Positions 24,092 to 35,163 of a stretch of DNA of 64,000 nt are shown here, one piece after another. Position 1 is the stretch's first letter. Every line of letters starts with the position of its first letter. The DNA is from Tanytarsus gracilentus (taxonomy: Eukaryota > Arthropoda > Insecta > Diptera > Chironomidae), in assembly GCA_038502055.1 (NCBI GenBank), contig JAXRKN010000039.1, forward strand, positions 2,852,001-2,916,000, written 5' to 3'. The notes under the pieces were generated by a model. That model was not told the DNA's origin. It was given only the letters and a program-made list of their open reading frames with translations, and searched no databases. Position numbers and translations under genes: made by a program.

Positions 24092-24976
24092 TTTTTAGCG
24101 TAACCCACAAAGTGGTGTAACGCTTATATGCTCGTGATTCCGTCCGTCCGTCCGTCCGTCCGTCCGTCCGTCTGTCCGTCCGTCCGTCTGCACAAGCGAG
24201 ATCTCGGTCCCTGGACCAGCTAGAGACTTCTAGTTTTCGCCAGGTGGTAGCTCTTAGGGTCTATATGTGCAGGCACTGACTATTTTTTGAGTCATGACCT
24301 ATGGTCGTGTCATGGACGGCCATAACGTCCATTTTTCATACAAATTTTCTCTTATATGGCTTCATGGGTATCGTTGAACTCGTGATTGGACCAGAAATCG
24401 ATTGGCATTGATTCGTAACTTGACCAGGAATCGATTGACATACATGATTTTTCGAGTCGTGACCTATGGTCGTGCCACAGACAGCCAAAATGTCCATTTT
24501 TCAGAACTATGGCTTCATGGGTATCGTTGAACTCGTGATTGGACCAGGAATCGATTGATATAGATGATTTTTGAGGAATGTCCATCATGGACGGCCAGTA
24601 GTGCCACGGACAGCCAAAATGTCCATTTTTCAGAACTATGGCTTCATGTATCTCGTTGAACTCGTAATTGGACCAGGAATCGAATGGCATTGATGATTTT
24701 TGATGAATGTCCATCATGGACGGCCAGTAGTGCCACGGACAGCCATAATGTCCATTTTTCAGAACTATGGCTTCATGGGTATCGTTGAACTCGTGATTGG
24801 ACCAGGAATCTATTGACATAGATGATTTTTGAGGAATGGTCGAACAGGACTGCCACGGACAGCCAAAGTGTCCGGATTGACTTAAACTCATTTTTTATGC
24901 ACTTGATTTTCAAACACTGATCTGTTACAAGTGGGTTACGCGGCAACACCCACGTGTGGGTTTTGAAACATTTTTT
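24092..24976 (-). repeat. Dispersed repeat element, copy 1 (about 885 bp) with 129-bp tandem core
   Basis: Read on the minus strand, the element starts near AAAATGTTTCAAAACCCAC, runs through a short palindrome (CCCACACGTGGG) and GCGTAACCCAC, and ends with GTGGGTTACGCTAAAAA. The GCGTAACCCAC and GTGGGTTACGC segments are 11-bp inverted repeats near the two ends. The terminal part also folds as an imperfect hairpin. The core holds three to four copies of a 129-bp tandem repeat (for example the AGAACTATGGCTTCATG starts at 24503, 24632 and 24761) and a (CCGT)n microsatellite. A second copy occurs at 48485-49304 in the opposite orientation. No transposase is visible, so it is presumably non-autonomous. 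No target-site duplication could be made out. Superfamily unknown. Confidence 0.75.
24140..24190. repeat. (CCGT)n microsatellite within repeat copy 1
   Basis: About 11 units of CCGT (GTCC), interrupted twice by a T substitution (TCTG). Repeat copy 2 has only a short remnant at the equivalent place (CAGACGGACGACAGACGACA), so this tract has expanded in copy 1 or contracted in copy 2. Confidence 0.9.
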
Positions 24977-27050
24977 CTTTAATTTGAGCTTTATATTTTT
25001 GCACACACAACTCATAATTCGATTAGAATGCAGTTTTTACGACTAAAAATTGAGCACAAAGGCTGGATGGACTGGAACTAGTTTCTTCTTTTTTTGTCGC
25101 TTACATCCAAGTTCAAAATGAGAACACTTAGATGCACTTTTTTACTCGTTAATAGTTTTTTTGAGAGCTTTTTAATTAGCTGCCAGTTAATTCTTGAAAA
25201 CTTCAATCGACACTGTACTAACGAGATGAAAAGTGAGTAGTTTGCTGGATGAATGAAATCGGGACGTGATTGTAAAAAAATAAAACTTTCGCAGCCAGAG
25301 ATTTTTCGTTAAAAAAAAGAAAGAGCACATATACACACGACATGGGAGAGATGATGTTGGCTGCGAAGTGAGAGCGGAGGAGAAAGAGGACTTTTTTACA
25401 AGACTTGCGTGTTAGCAACTTGATCCAAGGCTCGAAAAACTTTTGATGTCTGAGGTGTGTCAGTATGAGCGAAATATTGAAATTCTAATACACTTCTTCG
25501 CACCCAAAAATACTGTTGCGATGAGGGAGCAATATTATTACCTTTTTCTATTTTAATTACACAATAGAAGAACTTTTATATGCAGCTGTTGTTGTCAACG
25601 AATTTTTTTCTTCCTTTCTCTTCCTCGTTCGTGTCGCGAATTTAGATATCTTTCATAGTAAATATTTATTTTGTATGCACTAATTTCTTTCAATTTTCAA
25701 TCATCCTCGACTAATCTACTTTTTTACTTCACAAACACTACGCGATAATGTGATTAATCTTCCTTGCAAAATTTCATTCGGAATTTTTTCTTCCTTCACC
25801 TCCAAACTCTTTCATTTAGCCTCACTTGAAGAAATTTTTACATTTCTCATCTTTATTCGTCCGATACACTATCGACTAGAGCACTTTGTTCGATAATGTC
25901 CACTTCATCACGTCGAAGAATTGAAAAAACAAGAGAAAATCGACTTAGCTTATTTTTCAACTACTCTTGAATGTCGTTTTTTAAAAATTATGAAGTGAAT
26001 TTGGGTGTTTTGCAATAATGTGTTAAGTTTTTTCATGTTTTGCATAAATTTTATGTATTTTAGTAACTTTTTTACGAATATGTTCTTAGAGAATTCTTTA
26101 AAATGCAAGTGTTTATATTTTTGAGCACAATTTGAGTAAAATTAATTTCAATTTCATACAAAACTTTTTTAAAAACAAACTTTTAAAGTTGATTTGTAAT
26201 TTTTCTAAACTAACCTCCAAATAATTTGTGCGGTTCTCTCTCTCTTTTTTAAATCCGCAATTCTCTCCAATCAACGGTTTTTCAGGTTAAAAAGAAAAAT
26301 TGATTAATTTTATGATTTTGTAACTTTAATTCACTCTAAATAATAATTAATTAATTTATAAATTTCTTAAATTTATCGAAACCATGCCGTTAGTGCATTT
26401 TAAAAATTTCAAATTTTATTGAAATCACCACCGAGCCTAAATTGCATTGAAAAACTCTCTTACTCGAATCTTCGCCATTGCTGTTGAAAAATAAGAAGAA
26501 GTGAAAAAGTAAAATAAAAGGCTCATAGAAATTATCAAATTTAGACAGCAAATAAGTGCGAAATTGTAGTTATATTTGATTTTAATTAGTATTAAGTATC
26601 CACTGCCTCGTTCAAGCTAGTTAATTGAAACGTTTTCGATCGATTTAGACGAAATATTGGAAAATTTAGGAAGGCCATTAGAATTTAAAAGGAAAATTAA
26701 GTCGAGGCAATTAATCATACTGAGGACGTGATTAAAGAGTGAAGAAGTAAATAAGTTAAAGGTTAGTGTCTGAAAAGTGAAAAATCCATTTGAAGATCGC
26801 CCGAATAGTTTCGAGATTCTTCGTAAATGAGGAAATTAATAATTTAAATCCATCTTGTTTCGCATATCTACAGAGCGTTCTCCAACCAAGCAGGTAGATA
26901 CAATACAAAAACAACAGTCGTAACCGTCTACTGAGTTCGAAAGGTAGAAATAAAAAAATCATAATAAATGGTGAAACTGAAAATATAAACAAACAAACAT
27001 CGAGACAGAAGAGTTACAAGCAGAAAATTTTCACAACGCATCGCAAAGCC
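24977..27050. other. Upstream region of the VRK kinase gene, no coding sequence seen
   Basis: AT-rich, with no credible protein-coding exon. It presumably contains the promoter and 5' UTR of the kinase gene starting at 27051, and possibly the start of neurabin transcription on the other strand. Confidence 0.45.
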
Positions 27051-30000
27051 ATGAAACGTAAGCGCAATGACGATACAAATAACAATTGCAATGAGAAGAA
27101 ATTACGAATAGAAGAGGCAACAGCCGACAATGGTGAAAATGAAGTGATCACTGAATTTGACACTTCCATCTCGAAGAAGGAAGAGTTTGTGCTCACACGT
27201 GAAATTGCTCATAATGCAATCCTATGCGATATTACGGGTAAGCAGTGGCGCATCGGAGCTCCCATTGGCAAGGGTAGTTTTGGTGAGATTTATCTGGCAT
27301 CTGATAATGTCGCGAGACCGGTTGAAATTGGCAGTGCACCGTATGTGACAAAAATTGAGCCTCACTCAAATGGACCGCTATTTGTCGAAATTCACTGTTT
27401 ACTCAATGTCAATAAGCAACAGCAGCAGGAGATTGAGGAAAACGAAGCTCAGCAATATCCTATCGATATGGAGTTTTTAGGCATACCAAAATACATTGCG
27501 AGCGGCTCTCACTACTTCAACGATAGCCGCTATCGATTCCTTATAATGCCAAGATACAAGGCTGACTTACATTCCATCATAAAAATTGGACGATTGAGTC
27601 GTAAGCATTTTCTCATCGTCGCACGTCAAATCATTGATGTTTTAATGCATTTGCACGAAAAGCATTATGTGCATTCGGATATCAAGAGTGAAAACATTAT
27701 GATGGGACTCCATGGCTTCGGCAATTCATCTAAATCATTAGAATTTATTCATCACACACCAGTTCCATTGACTGATGGCTTTAGGAAAACGCCAAAGCCA
27801 CTCTCGTCAGTCGAATTTAGTGGATCAAATCCAGTACGTAGTTGCCGCGTTAAAGAGGGAAATTCTCATCATTCAATGTACAATGACATGGTTCAGTCAC
27901 ATTATTTGCGTCCCGGACGGGCTGTCGTTAATTACAGAACTGCCGATGAAAATTCAAGAATTTCACAAACCCACGAGAGTTATGAAGAGAGTAGTAATGA
28001 TGATTCAGATGATGATTTTCGAGCGTATTCAAAAACTACGAAAAAGAAGCGTCGCAGCAATGGCAAGGGCAAGCAACGAAAGGCATCTAAGTCACCTTCA
28101 AAAGTCTCTCAACAGCAAGTCGAACAAAATGATATACAATTTTCTAATGGATATACGGAAAATGACGATGAAAGCGATCACGTTTATCTCATTGATTATG
28201 GATTGGCAACAAAATTTGTCGATACAAATGGAGAACATCGGCCTTTCTGTATGGATCAGCGTCGTGCTCACGATGGAACACTTGAATTTACATCGCGGGA
28301 CGCTCACTTTGGCACACACTCACGTCGTAGTGACCTCGAATGTTTGGGATACAACCTCATCTATTGGAGTGAAGGCTATCTTCCATGGAAAGATGAAAAA
28401 CTAAAGGAGCAGCCTGAATTCGTGCATCGTTTAAAGGAAGTTTTCATGACTGACGTGAGAGAGATGCTAAAATTGTTATACGGTAAAGAAGTTCCAAAAT
28501 TCCTTGGCGATTACATGGAGTACGTAGGTCATCTTGAGTTTGACCAAGAGCCCGACTATGCTTTCCTTAAAGGACTCTTTGAAAAGGAATTTATCAAACT
28601 AGGTAACTACTAAATATATTTCACTTTATTCGAATTTTCTCTAATACAATTCTTATAGGTTACAAAAAGTCTGATATGAAATTAAATTTGAATGAATTGC
28701 GTGAAGAGACGGAGCCGTGCGATAAGAATATTTCCGAACATGATTTGATGATGTTGCGAATCACCGATTTAAAGACTGTCACAAAGCTCGGTTTCCTCGT
28801 AACAACGGATAATGTTGACGGCACTGAGACTATTGCAAAGCCTAACGAGTCAACCATCAACCTTAACACTTCCTGCAAGGCATCACCGAAAAACCTTCGC
28901 TCAAAAGAAAAGAGCGCTAAGGGAAAGCGAACAAAACGAGTAAAGAAACTTAGTGAAAAGGAAGTTATTACTGAGAAAATGGCAAAAGGCAAAAAACTCT
29001 CGATACACGAAATATCACTCCTTGATCCCGATGTGATTGCAAGAGATCGAGCAGATAAAGAATATGAAAAGTTTGATGAAAAACTACAGACACCGACACG
29101 CTATAAAGGAAATCCTACTTATGCCATTTTGGAGATTGAAAATAAGTTGAGGACTAAGCATGGAGGATCGCTCGCAATTTTAAATAACTCGCTGGCTGAT
29201 GTTGAACCAATCAAGGGATACACTAAGCCAATGATGGATGTTCTTAAGAAACAGCAAATTATGGTCGTGCAGCAATTGAGCAGTCCTCTTAGTAGTTATC
29301 AGCAGAGAAGTCGTGAGGGACTTCGTAATGTGATTAAACCAACGCAGAAAAATCTTTCGTTCCAAAAGCAAAATAAGACGAAGAAGTCTAAGCGAAAGGT
29401 ATTCGCCAAACGTAGTCCCAAAAAGAACGTTGTCGAGCAGTTCATCGAAGAAGAGAATGAAGTTCCTACAATCACGTCGCGTAAGTTTTAAGAAGTAACT
29501 TTTTTTTATATAAAACTAATTAAATATTTTACAGCTGTAAAAGTTCCCCGTAAACGAGGACGTCCCGCCAAGATCAAACGCATAGAAACAATTGTCGAGG
29601 AAACAATCTCAGAAATTACACATGAAGAGAATTCTAGTGTCGCATCACCCATGCCAGACGTTAGTAAAAATTGTGTTCGCAAACGTGGTCGACCGAGAAA
29701 GATTGTTGAAATTATTGAGCCAGCAGTAGAGACTGAAGAAGATTCTGTTTATTACGATATACCCGGTGAGGGATCGAGTGATGGCGTCAAAGATATTTCA
29801 GATTCAGAGAGTGAAATTGATCACCAGCCAAATGGGCAGGAAATTATTGAAACGAGTGAAGATGAAGTTCTTAGGCCGGCCACCACTAAAAGACTTCGCA
29901 AAAAAGTCATGTCGACATCGGAAGACAACTCTAATCATGGATCAACTGTGTCAAGTGCAAGCAACTCTTCTAAACGTAAACGTCGCAGTAAATATGAAAA

Positions 30001-30582
30001 CGACGATGACTTTGAGGTGTTTACAGACGAGGCATCCAACATTACCGAGGCTTCTCGCGTTACAAAATCGTCCGTTGTCTCATTGAAAACTCGTCGACCG
30101 AGAGGCGCAGCTTCATACGATAGTGGCATTGTTACACGCAATAAAGTTAATAGCCGTTCAACAAGTCGTTCGGCTATTGTCAGCGAAGAAGTTTCTGAGC
30201 ATTCTGAGCAGTCTGAAGGAGAGGAATCTGATTTTGAAATGGAAGAGTCTGAGAATGAGGAAAGTGACGAGGAACAGGGTGTTGAGTATGCAGATAGCGA
30301 TGGAGAGGAACAAACTGAAGATGAACGGACAAATGTATCCGATGCAAGCGACGAATTTGACGACGATAGTGATTCAATAGATATCAAGTATAGTCCAATA
30401 AAGACTCGACACGCAAGACGCCGCATAAACTACATTACTGTAAAGCAAATGCGAGGTAAGCAAAAACTAATTTTTAAGCTAATAAATTATTAACAAAATT
30501 ATTGTTTATAACAGGTCGTCGACTCCCGAATGTGATGAACGATGATATTCGCAACTTTCGTTTGGTTTCAACGCGAGGTTAA
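27051..30582 (+). CDS. ball: Vaccinia-related kinase (VRK/NHK-1, ballchen type) with large kinase insert and AT-hooks
   Basis: Four exons, 27051-28602, 28659-29480, 29535-30455 and 30515-30582; 1120 aa, much longer than fly NHK-1 (about 600) or human VRK1 (about 400). Kinase hallmarks: glycine loop IGKGSFGEIY at 72-81, ATP lysine K101, catalytic HSDIK at 208-212, and a DYG in place of DFG at 382-384, as is usual in VRKs. HSDIK and DYG are separated by about 170 residues instead of roughly 20. The extra segment is Ser-, Lys- and acid-rich and probably disordered. The C-terminal half is basic/acidic low complexity with two AT-hooks (RKRGRPAK at 797-804, RKRGRPRK at 840-847) and a long acidic Ser/Glu run. 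The family phosphorylates histone H2A and BAF during meiosis and mitosis; nuclear chromatin association is expected. Confidence 0.9.
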
Positions 30583-31597
30583 AGTGCATCATTAAGAAGA
30601 AAAAAAATTGTATGCGAAAAGGATAGAATATCAGAATTAATAATAGTATAAACCTAATCAGAGAAAGCGTCATTTTATGATATTTAAAAGAATTTAGTGG
30701 CTTAAAAGTTTATGGTTTTGATCCTTGTAACTCTAAATTGGACTGGTTCAATTCACACGCAAAAATATATCAAACAATAATAGAATTAACACCACAAATT
30801 GGTTAAACACACTGTTGTGCAGAATTGTGCATTTTCTCATTATTAAACTTAAAGCAATTGGTTTTCTCAAATATTAAAAAAAATTGTATGAATGTCGTAG
30901 AAATTTTGAAATTAAACTAATCGCTTTCAAAAATATATATAAAATTATCTCTAAAAAATGCAAATTGTAAATTTCATTTTAAATAGTTGAGAAATTTTTA
31001 AATTAAAGTTGATTTTATAAAAAATCAGCAAAACTTTTTTGAAAAAAAAAATAAGACAAAGAACAAAAAATTTAAAATAATAACAATTTTCACGGGAAGG
31101 GATGTAAATAAAAGGAATAAGCAGCAAACTGGGTAGTATTACACAATAAAAAAAACTATAACAATTTATATGAAAGATGCATATTTAGGATTAAATTAAA
31201 GTCGTCGAAACACACGCATAGTTTGGAAATTATTTTGTTTGAAGATTTTCCAATTATTTTTTTTGTAAATTCTTTAAATTTTCCTTCGTCAAAAAAGCTT
31301 TGAAAAAAACTCTAATAAAAATTTAAAAAATTTATTTTTGTTGTTTAATTTTTGACATTTTTCAGGCATTTTTTGTGGATGTATCCCAAGAAAATTCTAA
31401 CGCATTATCATCTGTCTGAATTGTTTTCAGCCGTTTTCAGTTGAGTTTGGTTTCTGAAGAAGGGCAACTCAGTTGCTAGTTCTATATTTTTTTAAGTACT
31501 AAAAATTCTTCAACACACGATCTTGGTAAATTTATTAATTAAAAAAATTAAACTCAAACTAAAATTCCTTAAAATTTACAGCTAATAATTCATAAAA
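30583..31597. other. AT-rich 3' UTR and intergenic interval
   Basis: No ORF of interest. It holds the 3' UTR of the kinase gene and the promoter and possible 5' UTR of the small zinc-finger gene that follows on the same strand. Confidence 0.5.
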
Positions 31598-32200
31598 ATG
31601 GAAAGCACAAACTCTTCAAATTTTGACGAGATATTAGCAAATATTAAAGAGGAATTTGATCCATTTTCATTAATGGGAAAATCAGTTCTGATGAAGCGGC
31701 CAATGACTGTAATTCCATTTAATATTTCTTCGCAAATGATTAAACTCGAGCCGATAAACTTTGACGAAAAGGATAAATTTGATCAATTTTCAACAAGCAT
31801 GACAAATCAACAATCATCGACTCCTGAAGTTCTGTTGGATAGAAAGAAGCGGCCAAAGACTGTAATTCCTTTTAATATTTTCTCGGCAATGATTAAACTC
31901 GAGCCGATAAACTTTGATGATCATGAAACAACTTTCGAGGAAATTGCAATTAATGGAAATGTAAAGAAAAGAAAACATCTTCCAGAAAAATCAAAATCAT
32001 CGACCATCATCAAAAGAGCACGTGTAGACGAGAAGGAAAGTAAAAAATGTACAGTATGTAACTATGAGAATTCTTTGAAATGTGTCATCGTCCGGCACAT
32101 AAAACTTCACTCCCTGCCAGGCGTCATCAAGTGTGATAAATGCTTAGTTTTATGTTCGAATAATTTAAATATGAGGTTACATCAAAAACGAAATCATTAA
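31598..32200 (+). CDS. Small two-finger C2H2 protein with a duplicated IKLEP module
   Basis: A single-exon ORF of 200 aa starting at the ATG at 31598. Two C-terminal C2H2 fingers are visible: CTVCNYE...HIKLH near residues 149-170 and CDKCLVL...HQKRNH near 178-200. The protein ends right on the last finger. The N-terminal half contains two copies of a ~28-residue module (KRPMTVIPFNI.. MIKLEPINFD and KRPKTVIPFNI.. MIKLEPINFD) about 56 residues apart. A shorter IKEEFDPF motif precedes the first copy. IKLE (twice) and IKEE fit the SUMO consensus (hydrophobic-K-x-E). A basic KKRKH / KRAR stretch could be a nuclear localisation signal. Probably a nuclear DNA-binding or adaptor protein. I know no named family for the module. 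Confidence 0.72.
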   Translation: MESTNSSNFDEILANIKEEFDPFSLMGKSVLMKRPMTVIPFNISSQMIKLEPINFDEKDKFDQFSTSMTNQQSSTPEVLLDRKKRPKTVIPFNIFSAMIKLEPINFDDHETTFEEIAINGNVKKRKHLPEKSKSSTIIKRARVDEKESKKCTVCNYENSLKCVIVRHIKLHSLPGVIKCDKCLVLCSNNLNMRLHQKRNH

Positions 32201-32425
32201 TTATTTTGTAACGGTTTTTAATTTTTTAAAACCAAAAACAACTTTTGCTACCCCTTCGAGTTATTTTCATCCGACGTCGAAGTGTGAAAATTTATAAAAA
32301 TATTGAAATTCTCTCATTAATTAAGCAAATTTTCTGTAATTAAGTAGTGCATTTTATATATAAAACATCCGTCAACCTTAATAAGGTGAAATAAAGCTTG
32401 GAGAGAACGAAGAAAATAATAAATT

Positions 32426-34885
32426 ATGACGCAGTTTCTTCCTGCAAATCTTTTGGCATTATTCGCTCCAAGAGACCCAATTCCTTATCTTCCACCGCCC
32501 GATAAACTCCCACATGAGAAGAAGACACGAGGTTTATTGGGCGTTGGAGCTTTTCTAAGCGAATTTGAGGTAAGTTCTAAAAATAATTTCCAGCTGGATC
32601 TTGAAATATTTATGGATTTTTTGCAGGATCCAAAAGACACGCCACCACCAACAAGAGTTGAAACTAAAGAGGAGCGACTTGAAAGAAGAAGACGTGAAAA
32701 AGCTGAGCAAGTAGCATATAAACTAGAAAGAGAAATTGCTTTATGGGACCCAAACAACATCGAAGAAACTACAGAGGATGCTTTCAAGACCCTGTTTATT
32801 GCTCGTGTTGTAAGTAACTTGAAAGATTAAACTCATGAATGAAATTAAAATTCGATATGATTTTAGAACTATGATTCGTCCGAGTCAAAACTGCGAAGAG
32901 AGTTCGAAGTATATGGACCCATCAAAAAAATCATTATGATACAAGATAAGGACTCTGGGAAGCCGAGAGGTTATGCATTTATTGAGTATGAGCACGAAAG
33001 GGACATGCACAGTAAGTATTTCTTTTATAAAAGTTACAGCTACAAGAGCTCCTCTCTGAAATTGTATTCATCGAGCGTGGTAAAAATTGAAGCGTGCGAG
33101 TCTCTGAAAGTTATGGAATAAATTATTTAAAAAGTTGAGATATTCCGCTTATGCCGAACTCGAGGGTTGTAAGTTTTTTTATTAGAGTAATTCGCATATT
33201 CGAAAAACCTACCGTAAAAGCCAAAAAATATGATAAGTATACGCGTAAATTGATGGAAAAGACTCAAATTTAAACTTAGAAAGCTCCGTCGTTTTAGGTT
33301 TGTATGTGTTTTTGGTAAGACCTAAAAGAAATGCTTCACACAAATTATTTTTCATGTATGATGATCGCGCTCAATCAAATATTCGCGTGAAATTAATTCG
33401 ATTTCACGAAATGAACATTTGAGCGGCGTGATCGGTAGACGAAATTTTTTCTATAATTTTACCTAATTTTAAAATGCAATGCTAGCGCAATACCTAGTAA
33501 GTATTTATGCGCTCCAGGTAATGAAAAAGTTGTGTCGGATTATTGATCAAAAACACAAAGCGAGAGTGAGAGTCTTATCGGGGTTCAAGTTAAATTATAT
33601 ATGTGTGAATGTGAGTGTAGGTAATTGATTTAATGGTTGGGTAGGTATTAAAAACTTCGATTAATTTTTCTCAAAAGAATTGCAAAAAAAACATATATTT
33701 TTCAAGTTCAGCCCAACCACACAAAAAAAAAGTTAATTAATTAAAATCATCCTTCAAGCAAGTGTCCCAAGGTTTATTTTCGAATTAAGTATTTTACCTT
33801 CTAAAAGAGTCACAATTTATTGATCCCGAAATTAAAATCGCATAATCAAGAGACAAAAATGTTTAAACCAAAATCATTACACCAAAAATAGCTGCGTACA
33901 AGCATGCGGATGGTAAAAAAATTGATGGTAGGAGGGTTTTGGTTGATGTTGAGCGTGCACGCACTGTCAAAGGATGGCTTCCAAGGAGATTAGGCGGTGG
34001 CCTAGGAGGCACTAGACGCGGTGGAGCTGAAGTTAATATCAAGCACAGTGGTCGTGAGGATAATCAGCGTGAAAAGGAAAGATATGCAGCACGCGAGAGA
34101 GAGGACCGCGAAAGAGTCCGCGGTGCCGGTGAAGAACGAAGTGAGTTTGTTTTAAATCTTTTAAAAAAATTTAACTAATTGTTGCATTAATTTTTTTAAG
34201 GATTCGAAAGACGTCGGTCTCGCTCAAAGGAAAAGAGTCGCGAAAAAACTCGAAGATCTCGATCGAAGGAACGTAGAAGCCATCGTTCTCGAGGAGAAGA
34301 AGACTACGATCGTTATGATCGCAGAGAAAAATCTCGAGATAGAAAGCGCAAAAGATCTCGTTCCCGAGATAGGTAAAAAAAAATAATGAAAATTTCGTAA
34401 AATTTAAATTAACTCAAAATTTTAAAATTAAAACAGAGACCGAGAGCGTAAGCGTGACAAGCGTTCAAAATCGCGTGAGAAGCGTCGCGATAAGGACAGA
34501 AAAGAACGCAAGCCAGAATTTGACATCAAGATCAAAGAGGAGCCTGTCGATGGTATGTTTAACACTTAATTTATTACAATTTAGCAAAGCTTTAGATAGA
34601 AAATGGCTTTTAAAGCTTCAAAAGCCATTTGATCAGAAATTTTGCAAAATTAAAGACATCGAGAATGTCGAAATATCAGGACTAGTGCTTTAGAATTTAA
34701 GTTTACATCCACTAGTAGTATATGTTTCAAACACTCTTTTCCTTTTAGATTATCCAGACTACAGTCAAAATGATTATTCGCAATATGCCGGTCAAGTTAA
34801 GTATGAATCGGGTGAGGAACAGAAATACAGACCTGAGGGTAGACCCTCTGAGGATAACGGATATAATTATCGGCAGGATTATTAG
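32426..34885 (+). CDS. snRNP-U1-70K: U1 small nuclear ribonucleoprotein 70 kDa
   Basis: Seven exons: 32426-32569, 32627-32809, 32867-33011, 33892-34140, 34201-34372, 34437-34552 and 34749-34885; 381 aa. The N-terminal tail (MTQFLPANLLALFAPRDPIP) is the near-invariant segment that wraps the U1 snRNP core and contacts U1C. An RRM lies at about 102-180, with RNP2 'TLFIARV' and RNP1 'RGYAFIEY'. It is followed by the conserved GWLPRRLGGGLGGTRRGG extension that binds U1 stem-loop I. The C-terminal half is Arg/Ser/Asp/Glu-rich (RS-like). The protein defines 5' splice sites. Intron 3, which interrupts the RRM, is 880 nt against 57-196 nt for the others, a candidate for regulated splicing. The gene is shorter than its D. 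melanogaster counterpart (about 448 aa), mainly in the C-terminal tail. Confidence 0.95.
33012..33891 (+). other. Long third intron of U1-70K
   Basis: 880 nt, with no alternative exon that I can support. In-frame stops occur soon after the donor, so retention would truncate the protein within the RRM. The position, inside the RRM coding sequence, makes it a plausible autoregulatory intron, but nothing in the bases proves that. Confidence 0.5.
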
Positions 34886-35163
34886 TTTTCAATTTTTTTT
34901 CTCCTCTATTGCAAAATAATTTCTCCATCACCTTAAGATTTTATCATTTTTTTTCGCTCTTTGATTTAAAACTTAATATCTTCAAAAGTAAATGAGTAAG
35001 TGTGTAATTCATATAAGAAAATCGGTTAAATAAAAATAAAGATGGAAGTAGGTATGTTTTCAATCTCGATAAACTGTTTATTATTTCCTACACATGGAAT
35101 GGATATATTGCATATTCATATAAAGTCAATTGATTAAATCATGGAAGTATTTTTGAGTACGTT

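Noticed and set aside
24140..24190. CRISPR-like or satellite array
   Set aside because: The short CCGT units have no spacers and the genome is eukaryotic; it is a microsatellite inside a dispersed repeat.
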